A stretch of DNA of 20,714 nucleotides from NCBI RefSeq assembly GCF_000315625.1, contig NW_005434483.1, positions 14,869 to 35,582 of the forward strand, written 5' to 3'. Made by a program: the position numbers and the translations under genes. The stretch is from Guillardia theta CCMP2712 (Eukaryota > Cryptophyceae > Pyrenomonadales > Geminigeraceae). The notes under the pieces are model-generated. The model ran no database searches and had not been told where the DNA came from. It saw only the letters and a list, made by a program, of their open reading frames with translations. Positions 17,930 to 20,714 of the stretch are shown in pieces; position 1 is the stretch's first letter; every line of letters begins with the position of its first letter.

Positions 17930-19946
17930 ATGAATTTCCACCTGACCCCTCGTGACTCTCCCATCAACTCCCTCAAGCGACATGCCGCAAGCCCAGCTCA
18001 CACGCCGGGCAAGGGGACTCCGAGGAAGCGACCGTGCGTGGGAGCAAGAGCGAATGCGGAGCAGCAGGTGGAGTGTTGCGTCAAGGTATACGTGAGGACG
18101 AGACCTCCTTCTACCATCAACGGCACCTCCTGCGTAGAGGTCCGATCAGACCTGTCCACCATCCATGTGGTAGGTGCGCCGGTAGTGACGGGCCCGCTGC
18201 TGACCTCCTGTCTTCCAGCATCCTCCGCCGAGCAACAAGGGACCTCCGAAGCAGAACACAAGCACCGACGAGTTCTTCTTCGACAGCGGAGTGCTCGATC
18301 CTCAGGTCTCCCAGCATGACATGTTCGAAGCTGTCGGGAGGTACTCCTGCTTCCCTAACCCACTCCTCCTCTTCTCTCCTCCCCTCCCCTCTCCTCCTCC
18401 CCTCCCCTCTCCTCCTCCCCTCCCCTCCCCTCTCCTCTCCTCCCCTCTCCTCTCCTCCCCTCTGTCCGCACACTCAGGGAGTTTGTCAGGCCGGCAGCCG
18501 ATTCCGTGATGGAAGGATTCAACGTGACCATCTTTGTAAGTCACAGGGAGACAGGAAAGAAAGATGTAGATGATGATATGGAGGAGGAGGAGATGGAGAG
18601 GAGGAGGAGGAGGAGGAGGATGAAGGTGCTAACGAGAGGAAAAGGCATACGGACAGACTGGAAGTGGCAAGACTCATACTATCTACGGCTACTGCAGCTC
18701 CGGCAGCAACGTCGCAGACATCAATGCAGATACCACAGGACTGAGCGGTGAAGGAGGAGGAGGAGGAGGAGGGGTGTCAGGTTTGACGTGCTGGACTAGG
18801 TCGTATCATGGACTACATAGTAACAACATGCGGAGAGAAGAAGGAAGAGAAGGTGAATATATAACTGCGACTCCTCCTCCTCCCTTTTTCCACCACTACC
18901 ACCAGCAGCAGCATCTCCTCCTCTTCCTCCTTGATTCAGCTGCAGGTCAAGTATCGCTACAGTCTGAGCATGCTTGATATCTACGACGAGAAAGTCACCG
19001 ACCTCTTCGACCCTCCTCACGAGAAGAAGGTAAACTAACATTCCTCCTCCTCCTCTTCGTCGTCTCCATGATCTCCTCCTCCTCCTCCTTCTCCTCCCCC
19101 TCCCCCTCCTCCTTCTCCTCCTTCTCCCTCCTCTCCGACCCCTGTTTCCTCCTCCTTCCTCGCTCATCGACTTGTCAGGTGCGAGAAGGAGCCAACGGCA
19201 CCTACGTCGAAGGAAGCAAGTGGAAGTCCGTGCTCAGTGGCCCGCAGGTCAGAGGAGAGGAAGGAGGAGGAGGAGGAGGGGGAGGAGGAGGAATTTGGGA
19301 GGGGGGGCACAAGAGCAGGAAGTTACAAGCAGTCGAAGTGAGATTGCTGAGCAGGCACAAGCCCGACTCCAAGAAGCTCTCCAGGGCAGGAAGGTCATTC
19401 AAGAACTCCTAGTCACTCCTCTGCCTCCTCTCCCTCTCCTGCTGTCCTCCTCCCTCCTCTACCTATCGCCTCATCTTCTCGCCCGGCCCCCTTCATGTTC
19501 ATCCTCGTTCTTCACCTTTACCACTACTCCTCTGCTCTCCTCCTCTCTCTCGCTCCCTCTCTTCTTTCATCTGCTCCTCTCCCTCCTCGTCTTCCTCCTC
19601 CTCCCGTGACGGCTGGGCGGTTCTCAGGTCTGCTTCACGGCCATGAACAGCACGAGCAGTCGCTCCCACACCATCTGCATGTTTCGAGTCTCAAGAGACG
19701 AGGTCACAGCAGCTGCTGATTCTCCTCCTCCTCCCTCACAGTCTGCAGGAGCGCGAGGACGGCGAGGTCGTGAATCGCAGCGGAATCATAACAATCGTCG
19801 ACCTGTGCGGATCTGAGCGAGTGAAGAAGAGCGAAGTAAGAAAGGAGGAAAGGGGGGGGGAGGGAGTGCTGGAAAGAAGGAGGAGGAGGAGGATCGAATG
19901 ACCAGGGCAGCATGGAGAAGAAGGAGGTGGAAGAGGGGGAAACAGA

Positions 19947-19982
<36 letters not shown>

Positions 19983-20622
19983 GTGTTTGGAGTGACAGGT
20001 TGGTTAGGTGGACGGCAGCCGTCTCAAGGAAGCGATCAACATCAACGCTTCTCTCAGCTCCCTCAAGACTGTCCTGACTGCCATCGGAGACTCCGCAGGA
20101 ATTCTCTCCCTCCTCCTCGCCTTCCCCCCTCCTCATCCCACCTCCCCTTCCATTCCCCCAGCTCTACTCGACTCTCTCCACCTCCACTTCCTCCATCTTC
20201 CGTCCCTTCTCCCTCCTCTCCCTCCTCTCCCAGCTCTCTTCCTGTCTCTCTCTCTCCGCCCTCCCCCCCTCCTCCCTCCCTCCTCGTCTGGTCGAGACCT
20301 GAAGCCGCGTGCAGGTCATGTTCCCTACCGGTCGAGCAAGTTGACGTGGCTGCTGAAAGATTGCATCGGAGGAAACGCGAGGGTGAGGAGGAGGAGGAGG
20401 AGGAGGAGAAAACAAAGAGAGAGGAGGGGGATGAGGAGGGAGGCAGGGAGGAAGAGCACGCGTCTGAGGGCAAGACGTCAGGTGATCATCATCGCACACG
20501 TCAACCCCTGCTGTCTCCACCACTGGGAGACTCTGTCGACCCTCCGATTCGTGTCGATGGTGAAGACTGTCAAGACCTACTCGTCCAAGAACACGCACGT
20601 GAAGACGAAGGCAGAGATGCAG
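17930..20622 (+). CDS. Kinesin motor protein, N-terminal motor, 12 exons visible, truncated at window end
   Basis: Exons: 17930-18169, 18219-18340, 18478-18535, 18645-about 18773, 18940-19029, 19179-19247, 19319-19393, 19628-19702, 19749-19835, 20008-20098, 20315-20382, 20482-20622, ending at a donor, so at least one exon lies beyond the window. About 415 residues are visible, covering the motor domain. Landmarks: VKVYVRTRPP (strand 1), FFFDSGVLDP, EGFNVTIF then AYGQTGSGKTHTIYG (P-loop GQTGSGKT, 143-150), MLDIYDEKVTDLFDPP, VREGANGTYVEG, NSTSSRSHT (switch I SSRSH, 271-275), DLCGSER (switch II, Cys for the usual Ala), INASLSSLKTVLTAI, HVPYRSSKLTWLLKDCIGG and ETLSTLRFVSMVKTVK. These motifs are enough for a microtubule ATPase motor; the subfamily is not clear. 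The segment between P-loop and strand 4 is hard to place: exon 4 ends in a Ser/Gly run and the usual PRAL...LF helix is not found. The intron 20099-20314 has no GT donor. The N-terminal 50 residues are basic, with several Ser/Thr-Pro pairs. Confidence 0.88.
18355..18470. repeat. Polypyrimidine tract in kinesin intron
   Basis: Intron 18341-18477 consists almost entirely of CCTCTCCTCC-type units on the plus strand. It is complementary in composition to the GGAGGA tract in the following intron. Confidence 0.9.
18575..18620. repeat. Polypurine (GGA)n tract in kinesin intron
   Basis: Intron 18536-18644 is dominated by GGAGGA units and has no polypyrimidine tract before its acceptor; a GTGCTAAC string lies close to the AG. 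Confidence 0.9.
19947..19982. repeat. (GGAGCA)n repeat in kinesin intron
   Basis: About six tandem GGAGCA units lie in the purine-rich intron 19836-20007. Confidence 0.9.
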
Positions 20623-20714
20623 GTGAGCAGGGGGAAGAGGGGGGGGGGGGAGGGGGAGAGGAGGAGGAGGAGGAGGAGGACGGGACGGGGAGGGGGGAAG
20701 GGGGAGGGAGGAGA
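20623..20714. repeat. Purine-rich start of the next kinesin intron
   Basis: After the GTGAGC donor the sequence is G/A-only runs (GGGG, GGAGGA) to the end of the window. It is consistent with another intron; no further exon is visible. Confidence 0.7.

Overview
This is a stretch of eukaryotic nuclear DNA with seven protein-coding genes, nearly all split by short introns. Almost all introns have GT-AG ends and most are 40 to 140 nt. The genes were rebuilt here by matching conserved protein motifs to splice sites and reading phase. Two of them (a GNAT acetyltransferase and, more weakly, a PDCD5-like protein) begin with secretory-signal-like leaders. The GNAT leader is followed by a phenylalanine and a basic, Ser/Ala-rich stretch, as in plastid-targeted precursors of algae with complex red plastids. 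With the intron style and the purine/pyrimidine-rich simple repeats, this suggests a cryptophyte such as Guillardia theta. That assignment is inference; no search was run.

Layout, left to right. (1) 504-1156, minus: enhancer of rudimentary homolog (ERH), 5 exons, 102 aa. (2) 2261-3438, plus: PDCD5/TFAR19-family protein with a hydrophobic N-terminal leader, 7 exons, 255 aa. (3) 3439-4070: simple repeats and a 44-bp tandem repeat. (4) 4071-6777, plus: FHA domain fused to an EML (EMAP-like) HELP/WD40 protein, 2 exons, 870 aa. (5) 6813-11509, minus, tail-to-tail with the EML gene: divergent p300/CBP-type (KAT11) acetyltransferase, about 20 exons and 1081 aa, with a tail of about 22 five-residue IQQER repeats in place of ZZ/TAZ fingers. 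(6) 11510-13600: no gene found; inverted repeats near the acetyltransferase start, then long pyrimidine-rich DNA. (7) 13601-14746, plus: GNAT N-acetyltransferase with a bipartite plastid-type leader, 4 exons, about 314 aa. (8) 14980-16412, minus: divergent mitochondrial-carrier-family protein, 5 exons, 322 aa. (9) 16413-17929: purine-rich DNA and a 460-bp very GC-rich, palindrome-rich island. (10) 17930 to beyond the window end, plus: N-terminal kinesin motor, 12 exons in view, cut off at the right edge.

The genes are not an operon or an obvious pathway. They are ordinary nuclear housekeeping genes (RNA/chromatin regulation, microtubule binding, microtubule motor, transporter, acetyltransferases). 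The most unusual items are the p300-like protein with its minisatellite-encoded repeat tail, the leader on the PDCD5 protein, the alternating polypurine/polypyrimidine introns of the kinesin gene including one without a GT donor, and the GC-rich palindromic island.
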